In this document: in pieces, positions 44,245 through 52,415 of the stretch
How positions within the stretch are numbered: the stretch's first letter is position 1
How the letters are laid out: each line of letters begins with the position of its first letter
NCBI GenBank assembly: GCA_038255145.1
Contig: JBBSLP010000006.1
Location: forward strand, 60,733 to 124,732
DNA from: WHTX01 sp038255145
GTDB taxonomy: Bacteria; Actinomycetota; Acidimicrobiia; Acidimicrobiales; CAIXPF01
Length of the DNA: 64,000 nt
Direction of reading: 5' to 3'
Notes under the pieces: generated by a model
The model's database searches: none
Told to the model about the DNA's origin: nothing
Seen by the model: only the letters and a program-made list of their open reading frames with translations
Program-made: the position numbers and the translations under genes

Positions 44245-45429
44245 ATGGCTGGTTCCGTCATCGTCGCTGGGGCCCGCACGCCCGTCGGCAAGTTCAACGG
44301 CGCGTTCGCCGGCCTGTCCGCGGCCGAGTTGGGGGGTCACGCCATCGCCGCCGCCCTCGAGCGGGCCGGCGTCCGTCCCGACCAGGTCGACTACGTCTTC
44401 ATGGGCCAGGTGCTCCTGGCCGGTGCGGGGCAGATCCCCGCCCGCCAGGCCGCGGTGAACGCTGGCATCCCCATGGACGTACCCGCCACCACCGTCAACA
44501 AGGTGTGCCTGTCGGGCCTCAACGCCATCTACCTGGCCGACCAGATGATCGCCTCGGGCGACGCCGACATCGTGGTGGCCGGGGGCATGGAGTCCATGAC
44601 CAACGCCCCCTACCTCATGCCCGGCGCCCGCCAGGGCCTGCGCCTCGGCGACGCCGCCGTCGTCGACTCCCTGATGTTCGACGGCCTGACCTGCGCCTTC
44701 GACCACATGGCCATGGGCGCAGGCACCGAGCGCGACGCCGCGGCCGCCGGCATCTCCCGCCAGTCGATGGACGAGATCTCGGCCCGCTCCCACGAGCTGG
44801 CCGCCGCCGCCCAGAAGGACGGCCGCTTCGACGCCGAGATCATCCCCGTGACCATCCCCCAGCGCCGGGGCGAGCCCATCGTCGTCGACACCGACGAGGG
44901 TGTGCGCCCGGGCACCACGCTCGACACCCTGGGCAAGCTCAAGGGCGCCTTCGGCGGGGCCGGCCACGTGACGGCGGGCAACGCCAGCCAGCTCTCCGAC
45001 GGTGCCTCGGCCGTGGTCATCATGTCCAAGGCCAAGGCCGCCGAGCTGGGCGTGACCCCCCTGGGCGAGATCATCGGCTACGGCCAGGTGTCCGGTCCGG
45101 GCACCAACCTGCTCACCCAGCCCTCCAACGCCATCCTCAAGGCCCTGGGCCGGCTCGGCCTGACCCCGGCCGATCTCGACCTGCTGGAGATCAACGAGGC
45201 CTTCGCCGCCGTGGCCCACGCCGCCGTCGAGGAGCTGGGCGTGGACATCGACAAGGTCAACGTGGACGGCGGGGCCATCGCCCTGGGCCATCCCATCGGC
45301 GCCTCGGGCAACCGGCTGGCCCTGCACCTGCTGCACGAGCTTGCCCGCCGTGGTGGCGGCATCGGGGCTGCCGCCCTGTGCGGTGGTGGCGGCCAGGGCG
45401 ACGCCCTGATCGTCCGCGTCGACGGCTGA
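44245..45429 (+). CDS. Acetyl-CoA C-acetyltransferase (thiolase)
   Basis: A 394-residue thiolase that condenses two acetyl-CoA to acetoacetyl-CoA. The nucleophile is Cys88 in VNKVCLSG; the C-terminal GHPIGASG loop and the second cysteine in CGGGGQG complete the active site. Length is standard. It has a normal leader with a GGAGG ribosome site. Divergent pairing with ccr suggests it supplies acetoacetyl-CoA to the ethylmalonyl-CoA route; a role in beta-oxidation or polyhydroxybutyrate synthesis is possible too. Confidence 0.95.
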   Translation: MAGSVIVAGARTPVGKFNGAFAGLSAAELGGHAIAAALERAGVRPDQVDYVFMGQVLLAGAGQIPARQAAVNAGIPMDVPATTVNKVCLSGLNAIYLADQMIASGDADIVVAGGMESMTNAPYLMPGARQGLRLGDAAVVDSLMFDGLTCAFDHMAMGAGTERDAAAAGISRQSMDEISARSHELAAAAQKDGRFDAEIIPVTIPQRRGEPIVVDTDEGVRPGTTLDTLGKLKGAFGGAGHVTAGNASQLSDGASAVVIMSKAKAAELGVTPLGEIIGYGQVSGPGTNLLTQPSNAILKALGRLGLTPADLDLLEINEAFAAVAHAAVEELGVDIDKVNVDGGAIALGHPIGASGNRLALHLLHELARRGGGIGAAALCGGGGQGDALIVRVDG

Positions 45430-45495
45430 CACGCCCGGCGACGACCTTGTCGGGGCGAGAACGCCCTGCACATGGGTAATTCTCTGCGCTGAGGG

Positions 45496-45524
45496 TTGTC
45501 ACGTCTCCGCAACAGTCGTAATGT
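45496..45524 (+). promoter_or_regulatory. Predicted promoter of an intergenic small RNA
   Basis: TTGTCA (45496-45501) and TAATGT (45519-45524) are separated by exactly 17 bp and give the best sigma-70-type match noticed in an intergenic part of this window. There is no coding gene downstream on this strand for several kb, since recR is on the other strand. Confidence 0.6.
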
Positions 45525-45531
45525 GATGACA

Positions 45532-45650
45532 ACAACGACGGGGACTCAGCAGCGCTGAGAGACCCGGATGTAGCACCAGGGGTGCTGGAACGAGTCGGTT
45601 TGTACTGTCCGCCCGCGTCGACTCGGCCAGCACCCCTGTTGCGTTTTCGT
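45532..45650 (+). ncRNA. Candidate structured small RNA with intrinsic terminator
   Basis: A predicted transcript of about 115 nt. Its 5' part forms the hairpin CTCAGC-agc-GCTGAG (45545-45559). Its 3' part is a long stem: 45577-45597 pairs with 45619-45638 (CAGGGGTGCTGG then CGAGTCG, against CGACTCG then CCAGCACCCCTG) with a two-against-one bulge and a 21-nt loop. TTGCGTTTTC follows the stem, so it also reads as a terminator. No known RNA family was recognised; alternatively the hairpin only ends transcripts between convergent genes. Confidence 0.5.
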
Positions 45651-45695
45651 GTCAGACCCTGATGCTCAGCGTGCGGTGATCAACACCCGCTGAAG

Positions 45696-46307
45696 TCAGC
45701 TGCGCACTTCGCGCCGGCCCTCGAAGGCCCGGCCCAGGGTCAGCTCGTCGGCGTACTCCAGGTCACCACCCACGGGTAGCCCCGAGGCCAACCTGGTCAC
45801 CTTCAGGCCCTCGACGTCGCGCAGCAGCCGCACCAGGTACATGGCCGTGGCCTCACCGGTCAGGTTGGGGTTCGTCGCCAGGACCAGCTCGGATACGGGT
45901 TCGTCGGCCAGGCGCCGGACCAGATCACGGATCTTGAGCTGCTCGGGACCGGTGCCCTCGAGGTGGTCGATGGCGCCGTGGAGCACGTGGTAGAGCCCGT
46001 GGTACTCACTGGTGCGTTCGACGGCGACCACATCGCGAGGCTCCTCGACCACGCAGATCAGGGTGCGGTCGCGGCGGGGGTCGGTGCAGATGACGCACTC
46101 CTCCCCCTCGGCCACGTTGAAGCAGCGCCGACAGAACGAGATGCGGGCCTTGACCTCGGTGATGGCCTTGGCCAGTCGGTTGGCGTCCTCGGCCGACACC
46201 CGCAACAGGTAGAAGGCGATGCGCTGGGCCGACTTGGGTCCGATGCCGGGCAGGCGGCCGAACTCGTCGATGAGGTCCTGGACGGGGCCTTCGTAGACCG
46301 TGGCCAC
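45696..46307 (-). CDS. recR: Recombination protein RecR
   Basis: A 203-residue RecR, which loads with RecF/RecO for recombinational gap repair. The N-terminal helix-hairpin-helix (RLPGIGPKSAQR, 18-29), the zinc finger Cys59, Cys62, Cys71, Cys74, and the Toprim domain (LICVVEEPRDVVAVE) are all visible. Length is standard. It starts 21 bp after ybaB and forms the usual dnaX-ybaB-recR set. Confidence 0.97.
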   Translation of the reverse strand: MATVYEGPVQDLIDEFGRLPGIGPKSAQRIAFYLLRVSAEDANRLAKAITEVKARISFCRRCFNVAEGEECVICTDPRRDRTLICVVEEPRDVVAVERTSEYHGLYHVLHGAIDHLEGTGPEQLKIRDLVRRLADEPVSELVLATNPNLTGEATAMYLVRLLRDVEGLKVTRLASGLPVGGDLEYADELTLGRAFEGRREVRS

Positions 46308-46328
46308 GTCAGCGGGAACCGGCGGGGG

Positions 46329-46736
46329 TCAGGGCTGGCCCCCCAGCAGGCCACCCAGGCTGCCCAGGTCGAGGCCACCCATGGCCCCGGACTGCAGCTG
46401 CTGCACCTTGCCCATGGCGTCGCGGATGGCCACGAGGACCAGGTCCTCGAGCATGGCGATGTCGGCGGGGTCCACGACGTCGGGGCGGATGCGCACCTCG
46501 AGGAAGTCGCCACCGCCGGTCACCTGGACCTCGACGGCGCCGCCACCAGCCGAGCCGATGACCTCCTGCTGGGCGGCCTGGGCCTGGGCTGCCACCATCT
46601 CCTGGGCCCCGGCCAGCAGGGCGCCGAGGTCGAAGCCGCCGGTCATCTCGGAGACGTCGGCCAGCTCGGGCTGCTCGACCTCGTCGGAGCGGTCGGGCTG
46701 GGCGGGGACGGGAGGCTCTGCGGAAGCGGGAGGCAC
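46329..46736 (-). CDS. YbaB/EbfC-family nucleoid-associated protein
   Basis: A small DNA-binding protein that accompanies dnaX and recR. The family core is clear: MTGGFDLGALLAGAQEMV, then AGGGAVEVQVTGGGDFLEVRI and a Gly/Leu-rich tail. Two starts fit. GTG 46736, four bases after the dnaX stop, gives 135 residues with an acidic Pro-rich extension; ATG 46646 gives 105, the usual family length. The longer form is given because of its position behind dnaX. Confidence 0.88.
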   Translation of the reverse strand: MPPASAEPPVPAQPDRSDEVEQPELADVSEMTGGFDLGALLAGAQEMVAAQAQAAQQEVIGSAGGGAVEVQVTGGGDFLEVRIRPDVVDPADIAMLEDLVLVAIRDAMGKVQQLQSGAMGGLDLGSLGGLLGGQP

Positions 46737-46740
46737 AGCC

Positions 46741-48666
46741 CTATTCCACCACCTCGGCGCCGGGGAAGGCCTGCAACAGGCGATCGAGCACCGTGGAACC
46801 GACATCGGTGGCCGAGGGCAGGGCGTGCACGTCGCCGATGTCCTCCTCCTCGTCCTCGGGGGCGTCGGTGAGCCCGGGCGCGCCAGGCTGGCCCGCACCC
46901 CTACGGGAGAAAGGGTCGGCACCACCACCTCCCCCCTCGGCCGAGGCGTCCACCTCGAGCCGCAACGGCATCCGGCGACCGAAGTGGGCGGCCAGGGCCT
47001 GCTCCACCTCGCCCGCCTTCTCCTGGCATCGTCCCAGGTGGAAGGGGTTGGGCAGGCCGAACACGGCCGTGGGACCGTCGCTGTCGAGGAAGCGGCCGCC
47101 CTTGTAGCGGGCCCGGGTGGCGTTGGTCAGCGTGGCCAGGAGCGGCTCCCACACCGCGTCGATCTCGGCCTTGGTCGGTGCATCACCGCCACCGGCCGCG
47201 GCGGTGGCGGGCACGGCCATCGCGGGGTGGGCCGCCGGAGGGACCGCCGATGCGGTGGGCGTGGGCGTGGGCACCGCCGCCGGCGGGGTGGGGGCAGGCG
47301 GAGGCTTGGAGGCTGCGGCCGTGCCCGCCTGCCGGGCCTGGAGGCGGCGGCGGGCCTCGGCCGCGGGCGGGCCGGCAGGCGCGCCGTTGCTGGGCCCCGC
47401 GGCGGGGGCGGGGCTGGGCACGGGCGGCGGCATCGTGGCCATGGGCGGAGCGTCGGCGGCGGGCACCACCGGGGACGCCGCCGACTGGGGGGCGGCTGGT
47501 GCCGGCGCCGGTGCCGCCGACGCGGGTGCCGCCGACGCGGGTGCTGCCGACTTGGCGGGGACACCGGCGGCCAGGGCGGCTTCGAGGGCGGCCACCCGTT
47601 CGACCAGGGCGGCCAGGGAGCTGTCGGTGTCGGGCCGGGTGACCCGGACCAGGGCCACCTCGAGGGGGACGCGGGCGTCGGGGGCCTGGCGCATGTCGGT
47701 CAGGGCCGTGCCGATGGCTTCCAGTGCCCGACTGAGCACGGGTAGGCCCAGGGCCCGGCCCACTGCGGCCAGGCGCACCCGGTCGTCTTCGGGCAACTGG
47801 CCCACAGGACCGCCGGCGGCCAGCAGGAAGGCGTCGCGCAGGCGGCCCAGGAGCTCCTCGCCCACCAGGCGGGGCTCGCGGCCGGCGTCGAGGGCTGCGG
47901 CCAGGGCCGAGATGGCGGCACCGGTGTCCCGGGCCACCAGGGCGTCGAGCAGCCCGTCGAGCGATCCCCCACCGGTGGGGCGACCGCCCAGGGCCAGCAC
48001 CTGATCGAGGGCGGACAGGGTGTCGCGGGCCGAACCCGAGCCCCGCCGCACCACGTAGCCGATGGTCTCGTCGTCGAGCTCGACCTCCTCCCGGCCCAGG
48101 ATGTCGCGCACGTGGGCCTCGAGCACGGCCGCGTTGAGCAGGCCGAACTCGTAGTGCTGGGCCCGGCTGCGGATGGTGGGCAGCACCTTCTGGGGGTCGG
48201 TGGTGGCCAGCACGAAGGTGACGTGGGGCGGGGGCTCCTCCAGCGTCTTGAGCAGGGCGTTCGACGCGGCCGGGGTGAGCATGTGGACTTCGTCGAGGAT
48301 GTAGACCTTGTTGCGTCCGGGCGAGCCGAGCGACGCCTTGGCGATGAGGTCGCGCATGGCGTCCACGCCGTTGTTGGAGGCGGCGTCGAGCTCGAAGAGG
48401 TCGAGCGAACTGCCGGCCTCGACCGCCACGCAGGCCTCGCACACCCCGCAGGGTTCGCCGTCGTGCAGGTCGGTGCAGTTGAGGGCCTTGGCCAGGATGC
48501 GGGCACTCGACGTCTTGCCCGTGCCCCGGGGTCCGGAGAACAGGTAGGCGTGGCCGGTGCGCTGCTCACGCACGGCGTTGCCCAGGGCCGTGGTCACGTT
48601 GTCCTGGCCGACCACCTCGGCGAAGCGCTGCGGGCGGTAGCGCCGGTAGAGGGACTGGTAGGCCAT
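46741..48666 (-). CDS. dnaX: DNA polymerase III subunit gamma/tau
   Basis: A 641-residue clamp-loader ATPase. Residues 1-370 are the AAA+ and lid domains: SLYRRYRP start, Walker A GPRGTGKTS (45-53), a zinc module around CxxxxxxxPCGVCEAC, and DEVHML as Walker B. The middle (about 380-500) is a long Pro/Ala linker, after which a tau-like C-terminal domain follows. There is no slippery A-rich run of the E. coli kind, so a separate gamma form by frameshifting is not indicated. The ATG follows TACGAT (48680-48675) by 8 nt. Confidence 0.96.
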   Translation of the reverse strand: MAYQSLYRRYRPQRFAEVVGQDNVTTALGNAVREQRTGHAYLFSGPRGTGKTSSARILAKALNCTDLHDGEPCGVCEACVAVEAGSSLDLFELDAASNNGVDAMRDLIAKASLGSPGRNKVYILDEVHMLTPAASNALLKTLEEPPPHVTFVLATTDPQKVLPTIRSRAQHYEFGLLNAAVLEAHVRDILGREEVELDDETIGYVVRRGSGSARDTLSALDQVLALGGRPTGGGSLDGLLDALVARDTGAAISALAAALDAGREPRLVGEELLGRLRDAFLLAAGGPVGQLPEDDRVRLAAVGRALGLPVLSRALEAIGTALTDMRQAPDARVPLEVALVRVTRPDTDSSLAALVERVAALEAALAAGVPAKSAAPASAAPASAAPAPAPAAPQSAASPVVPAADAPPMATMPPPVPSPAPAAGPSNGAPAGPPAAEARRRLQARQAGTAAASKPPPAPTPPAAVPTPTPTASAVPPAAHPAMAVPATAAAGGGDAPTKAEIDAVWEPLLATLTNATRARYKGGRFLDSDGPTAVFGLPNPFHLGRCQEKAGEVEQALAAHFGRRMPLRLEVDASAEGGGGGADPFSRRGAGQPGAPGLTDAPEDEEEDIGDVHALPSATDVGSTVLDRLLQAFPGAEVVE

Positions 48667-48752
48667 CGGCGGAGATCGTACCGCCGGGGGCCGACCGTCT
48701 CCGGAGCGAACGGACCCCGGGGTCGGCGCCGCTCCGCCGGAGCCGGGCGCGG

Positions 48753-48898
48753 GTCGGGCCGAGTCCCTTGAGGTGATGGCCAGGCGACCTGAGGCACATC
48801 GCAGGCTCCGCTGAGAGCTGCTGCCTCCCGGCCCTGACTCGGTTCACGGACTGCGATCGCGCAGGACCCGACCACCACCTCGAGCGACTCGGCCCGAC
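48753..48898 (-). ncRNA. ffs: Signal recognition particle RNA (4.5S-like)
   Basis: The minus strand carries the SRP54-binding apical hairpin, GAGTCAGGGCCGGGAGGCAGCAGC (quoted as GTCAGGGCCGGGAGG and AGCAGC). Its ends pair perfectly: GTCGGGCCGAGTC (48898-48886) with GACTCGGCCCGAC (48765-48753), continued by GAGGTGGTGG with CCATCACCTC. The mature RNA is therefore about 146 nt. The place upstream of dnaX and next to tRNA-Ser is common in Actinobacteria. Confidence 0.9.
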
Positions 48899-49001
48899 CG
48901 CCGGCATGGGCGCCGGCCAGGCCGACCACGATAGCCTGTCGCTCGCACCTGCTGGCACCCCCTCCCGCGACCTCGTCGCGGAACGGCGCCGGACGGAGCA
49001 C

Positions 49002-49086
49002 GGAGGGATGCGAGAGCGGCCTAATCGGCACGCCTGGAAAGCGTGTGTGGGGAAACTCACCGTGGGTTCGAATCCCACTCTCTCCG
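49002..49086 (+). tRNA. tRNA-Ser(GGA)
   Basis: A class II tRNA with acceptor GGAGGGA/TCTCTCC (one G-T pair), anticodon stem CACGC/GCGTG with loop CTGGAAA (anticodon GGA), a long variable arm (GTGGGGAAACTCAC region) and T stem GTGGG/CCCAC with TTCGAAT. The discriminator is G49086. CCA is not encoded. Confidence 0.97.
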
Positions 49087-49102
49087 CCGAAGGCCCAGGT
49101 TC

Positions 49103-49136
49103 GAACCCCGATCGCCTCGAACGGCGCTCGGGGTTC
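49103..49136 (+). terminator. Terminator after tRNA-Ser(GGA)
   Basis: GAACCCCGA (49103-49111) pairs with TCGGGGTTC (49128-49136), with CGCC/GGCG continuing inside, followed by TTCGTTG. It begins 17 bp after the tRNA. The following bases to about 49338 hold nothing recognisable. Confidence 0.6.
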
Positions 49137-49338
49137 TTCGTTGTGAGGGCCGTGAGGGTGCGGTCGACACGCCACACCCATGCCGATCAGGTCACCAGAA
49201 CAGGCGGCGGGAGGCAGGTGCCAGCCCGTCCCCAGATCGGTGTCGTCGGCGTGGCGGGCATCCGACGTGGCCGGCGCCCAGGAGCGCTCCAGCCGTGTCA
49301 ACGCTGGCCCGGGCCCACCCGCGGTCATGACACCCACC

Positions 49339-49761
49339 TCATGGACCGTTGGGGTCGTCCGATGCCCTGACGCGTTGGTCGGCGGCGGCGCGGCGGCCCT
49401 CGAGGGCCCGATCGGAGTGCGCCCGGCGGCCCACGGCGTAGCTGATGCTGACCGTGGCCATGACGAGCACGATCACCCCGAACAGCGGCGCGGGCCACTG
49501 GTGCTGCTCGACCAGCCCCCACGTCTCGCGGGCGGCGAGCAGCAGGCCACCGCCGGCCACCATCAACCACCCGGCGGCGGTGTTCACGTAGCGGGTGAAG
49601 CGCTCGAGGTCCTCGTCGGGCATGGCGTCGATGACGGCCTGGCGGTGACGGGCCATGCGCCGCCGCTGCAGCCACAGGCGCACGGGCGGCAACATCCACC
49701 ACCAGCGCGAGACGAGCGACCAGGCACCGAGGAAACCGCACCACGCCAGGACCTCGTCCAC
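49339..49761 (-). CDS. Hypothetical two-helix membrane protein
   Basis: About 140 residues, no family recognised. A first hydrophobic/aromatic stretch (LAWCGFLGAWSLVSRWWW) is followed by a basic cytoplasmic loop with RRRMARHRQAV, then two membrane helices (WLMVAGGGLLLAA and FGVIVLVMATVSISYAV) and an Arg/Asp-rich tail. GTG 49761 was taken because the sequence before it looks non-coding; GTG 49875 is also open. It lies downstream of a decayed gene on the same strand. Confidence 0.5.
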   Translation of the reverse strand: MDEVLAWCGFLGAWSLVSRWWWMLPPVRLWLQRRRMARHRQAVIDAMPDEDLERFTRYVNTAAGWLMVAGGGLLLAARETWGLVEQHQWPAPLFGVIVLVMATVSISYAVGRRAHSDRALEGRRAAADQRVRASDDPNGP

Positions 49762-49947
49762 GACGCCCGACGGTGTCGGAGCCCGGCCTCGACCCGACCG
49801 GTCCGGCCGTTGCCGCCCGGGGGACCGGGACGGATCGATGATCGGCCAGACGAGTCTCGTCCCGGATCGTCCCACCGGTGAGACGATCCAGGACGAGAGC
49901 TCGGCGAACCGGACGCATGGGCGTACCGCCGGCGTAGGTAGGTGCGC

Positions 49948-50420
49948 TCAGTCGGCAGCCACGGGACGCACCACCGGATGCAACCGCGCTGGAGGCCGGT
50001 GTCCCAGGGCGCCGTCCATCCAGTGGGCCAGACCGGCGCCCAGGTGGCTGGGCCCTCCCCAGGCGTCCTGGTGAAGTTGGGATCGAGGCCAGCCAGGACC
50101 TGGATGCCAGCCCGCAACGGCGCGTAGCAGGTGAGCACGGCGGCCGCGGTGCCCATGACGGCGGGCAGCAGGCCACCAACCACCAGGCGCAGGAGGCGTC
50201 CGGCGGACGGACGGGCCCCGGGAGGAGCGACGGCTGGAGCACCGAGCACGACGTGGGTCCGCCGCAGCTCTATGCGGACCAGCAGCCGCCGGCGCCCGGC
50301 GATGCGCAGGACCAGGAGGGCGAGGAAGGCGGCGACAGTGCCGACGCCAGGCCGCGGCAGTGCCGACAACGACGACGACGGCGATGACCAGGTGCACGGT
50401 GTTGGCCACCCAACCTACGC
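49948..50420 (-). pseudogene. Frameshifted remnant of a membrane protein gene
   Basis: No single frame reads well, but plausible coding jumps between two frames. It starts with VANTVHLVIAVVVVVGT in one frame, then VAAFLALLVLRIAGRR and LLRLVVGGLLPAVMG through LAGLDPNFTR in a second frame, then returns to the first for DAWGGPSHLGAGLAHWMDG to a stop at 49948. The out-of-frame parts are Arg/Pro-rich, as shadows are. The two shifts cancel, so this is either a decayed gene or two sequencing errors in an intact gene. Family not known. Confidence 0.4.
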
Positions 50421-50422
50421 GG

Positions 50423-51655
50423 TCACGCGGCGAGCAGCTCGGCCCACACCTCATCGGAGAACGCTTCGGCTGCGACCCGCCACGGACCGACCAGCAGTGG
50501 AATCAACGCCTGGTAGCGCATGGGGTCTCGTAGGCGCAGCCTGGCAAGGCGGCGGCGTCGAGCCCGGGCCGTATCGCCGAATCCGAAGCCGAGAGCGACC
50601 GATGCGTTGGCGAAACGCAGACGACGCATGCGCTCGGCGCGCTCGACGGCGTACGAGTCGAACGTGGACGTCGACCAATCCGGATGGCCCAACAGCGCCT
50701 CGGCCACGAGGTGGACGTCACGAAACGACACCGACAGCCCTTGACCCACTGTCGGGTCGCTCCACCCGGCCGCATCGCCCACCAGCACCATGCCGTCAAC
50801 GGCGATCACGTCCGTCCACGTGTCGTTGAGCGGAGCCGTGACGCACGGCCCTATCGGCGTGGCAGCGGCGAGCTCAGCCGAGCCGGGCACGCAGTCGAGG
50901 TCGAAGGCATCCAGGAAACGCCGCTGACGATCGGGCCCGGCGAAGCGGTGGACGTCACCCACGTCCCAGATGCCATAGAGGCGGACGCGGCCGTTGCCTT
51001 GGGGGAACACCAAGTAGTGGAGGTCATCTTCGACCCCGATGGTCGAGGTATCCGAGGGCCACTCCTGCACACCCTCGATCAGCATGCCGGCGATGTTGAC
51101 CCGCATCGGTGCGCTCGACAGGGGTACGCCAGACGTCCTGCGCACGGTGGATCCCCGGCCATCGGCACCGACGACGAGTCGAGCGCCTACGGTCCTTACG
51201 GAGCCATCGAGTCGATAGGCGATCGACGGGTCGTCGCCCAGAGCCACGGCCACGTCGGTGACGCCACGATGGACGGTGGCGCCCGCGTCGATGGCCGCCG
51301 CCAGCAGCGCCTCCTGCAAGCCGACGTGGGGAACGGACAGGCAGCCGGGGACGCCTGGCAGGAAGTCGCCAAACCGAACCGGGTTGGCCGCAGCGACCTC
51401 CGGAGGCAACGTCTCGTCGAAGGGCAGATGACGCGTAAGCCAGTTGGCGTGCTCGACGCCTTCGGCCACATCCCGCAGGCCCAGCTCACCCAACTCGCCC
51501 ACACCCCACGGTGGCATCCACTCGCCCCGGACGCGATCGCGGTAGACCGCCTCACGCTCGACGACCACGACGCCCAGGCCACCACGACTCAGGACAGCGG
51601 CCAGGGCACAGCCGGCTATCCCACCGCCAACGATCGCCACATCGGCCTGCGTCAT
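50423..51655 (-). CDS. FAD-dependent monooxygenase (PHBH/geranylgeranyl-reductase-like fold)
   Basis: A 410-residue flavoprotein hydroxylase-type enzyme. The FAD Rossmann loop is VAIVGGGIAGCALAAVL near residues 6-22, the second motif is VVGADGRGSTVRR, and the third is VLVGDAAGWSDPTVGQGLS (the GD motif that contacts the ribityl chain). The substrate is unknown. ATG 51655 has GGGGGA eight bases upstream. Codon choice is less strictly GC-ending than in neighbours (more CGA, CGG and ACG mixtures), and it sits beside a decayed gene, so recent acquisition is possible but unproven. Confidence 0.85.
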   Translation of the reverse strand: MTQADVAIVGGGIAGCALAAVLSRGGLGVVVVEREAVYRDRVRGEWMPPWGVGELGELGLRDVAEGVEHANWLTRHLPFDETLPPEVAAANPVRFGDFLPGVPGCLSVPHVGLQEALLAAAIDAGATVHRGVTDVAVALGDDPSIAYRLDGSVRTVGARLVVGADGRGSTVRRTSGVPLSSAPMRVNIAGMLIEGVQEWPSDTSTIGVEDDLHYLVFPQGNGRVRLYGIWDVGDVHRFAGPDRQRRFLDAFDLDCVPGSAELAAATPIGPCVTAPLNDTWTDVIAVDGMVLVGDAAGWSDPTVGQGLSVSFRDVHLVAEALLGHPDWSTSTFDSYAVERAERMRRLRFANASVALGFGFGDTARARRRRLARLRLRDPMRYQALIPLLVGPWRVAAEAFSDEVWAELLAA

Positions 51656-51759
51656 CTCTACATTCCCCCACACCTATGCGTTAGGACCATAGTTGGGGTG
51701 GCGGCAAGGTCTCTGGATAAACGATCGAACGACGGACGGCGAGCGCCCCCAACCCGGCG

Positions 51760-52257
51760 TCAGGCGCCGTCGGCGGGCCGGCGGGCGAACAGGTGGGTGG
51801 GTTCGAGGCGCCAGCACGGGGTGTCGAGCGAGGCCCAGTCGTCGAAGGTGGGGTAGATGTCGCGCCAGTGGGCGAGCACGTCGGCCGAGGCCCGCTCCCG
51901 CAGGTCGACGGCGACGGCGTGGCCGTGGGTGATGACGCAGAGGCCTTCCCCCCGGGTGTGGGCGGCGCTGACCCCGGGCCGCCTGGCCAGGTGACGGGCC
52001 CGGGCCGATTCCGGGGACGAGCCGAAGATCCAGCGCCCCTTGAAGAAGAGGCCGTCGACGGGGGCCACCCGGGGCAGTCCCGAGGCCGTGACCGTGGCCA
52101 GGTCGATGACCTGCACGCGGGGCAGCAGTTCGACCAGTTCGGCCGCGGGCACCGCCGTCTCGGGCCGGAAGATGGCCTGGAGGTGGGGCCCAGCGGCAGC
52201 GACGGAGCGATCCAGGAGTTCCTGCAGCTCGGCGATGGTGGCGTCGGTCTCGTACAC
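51760..52257 (-). CDS. Pyridoxamine 5'-phosphate oxidase-fold flavoprotein
   Basis: A 165-residue split-barrel protein. A helical N-terminus (TIAELQELLDRS) leads into the barrel: QVIDLATVTASGLPRVAPVDG, then GRWIFGSSPESARARHL, typical of FMN- or F420-binding PNPOx-like proteins of actinomycetes. Substrate unknown. GTG 52257 was chosen over longer starts because TACCGT (52270-52265) lies exactly 7 nt upstream. A strong dyad just upstream of that promoter may regulate it. Confidence 0.8.
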   Translation of the reverse strand: MYETDATIAELQELLDRSVAAAGPHLQAIFRPETAVPAAELVELLPRVQVIDLATVTASGLPRVAPVDGLFFKGRWIFGSSPESARARHLARRPGVSAAHTRGEGLCVITHGHAVAVDLRERASADVLAHWRDIYPTFDDWASLDTPCWRLEPTHLFARRPADGA

Positions 52258-52279
52258 CGCGGCCACGGTACGGATGCCT

Positions 52280-52300
52280 CCCTGACACCCGATGTCAGGG
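52280..52300. promoter_or_regulatory. Perfect 8-bp dyad upstream of the PNPOx-fold gene
   Basis: CCCTGACA-cccga-TGTCAGGG is perfectly symmetrical. It covers the -35 region of the predicted leaderless promoter of the minus-strand gene (-10 at 52270-52265) and lies about 48 bp upstream of the TACGCT (52348-52353) that may serve the plus-strand ParA gene. It is a good operator candidate for a dimeric repressor. Confidence 0.5.
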
Positions 52301-52415
52301 TGACCCCAGACGGTCGACGAGCGGTCGACGGCCAGGGGCGGTGGCGGTACGCTCGGGCCCATCCGGAGGCTCGCCCCGGCTGAGGCTGCCTGCGGTGGGC
52401 GGGGAAGGAGGCGTG

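Noticed and set aside
45545..45600. TPP riboswitch, suggested by CTGAGAGACCC
   Set aside because: The rest of the TPP core (the second conserved arm and the distal helix bases) is missing and no thiamine gene follows on that strand.
45577..45638. SRP RNA in the thiolase-recR gap, suggested by the long stem
   Set aside because: The SRP54-binding loop sequence is absent here but present, with matching ends, at 48753-48898 upstream of dnaX.
46741..48666. Programmed frameshift in dnaX producing a short gamma form
   Set aside because: No A-rich slippery heptamer occurs; the Pro/Ala linker region is purely GC-rich and continuous in frame.
52262..52415. 6C-type RNA upstream of parA
   Set aside because: The gap has a clean protein-operator-like dyad but no pair of hairpins with six-cytosine loops.
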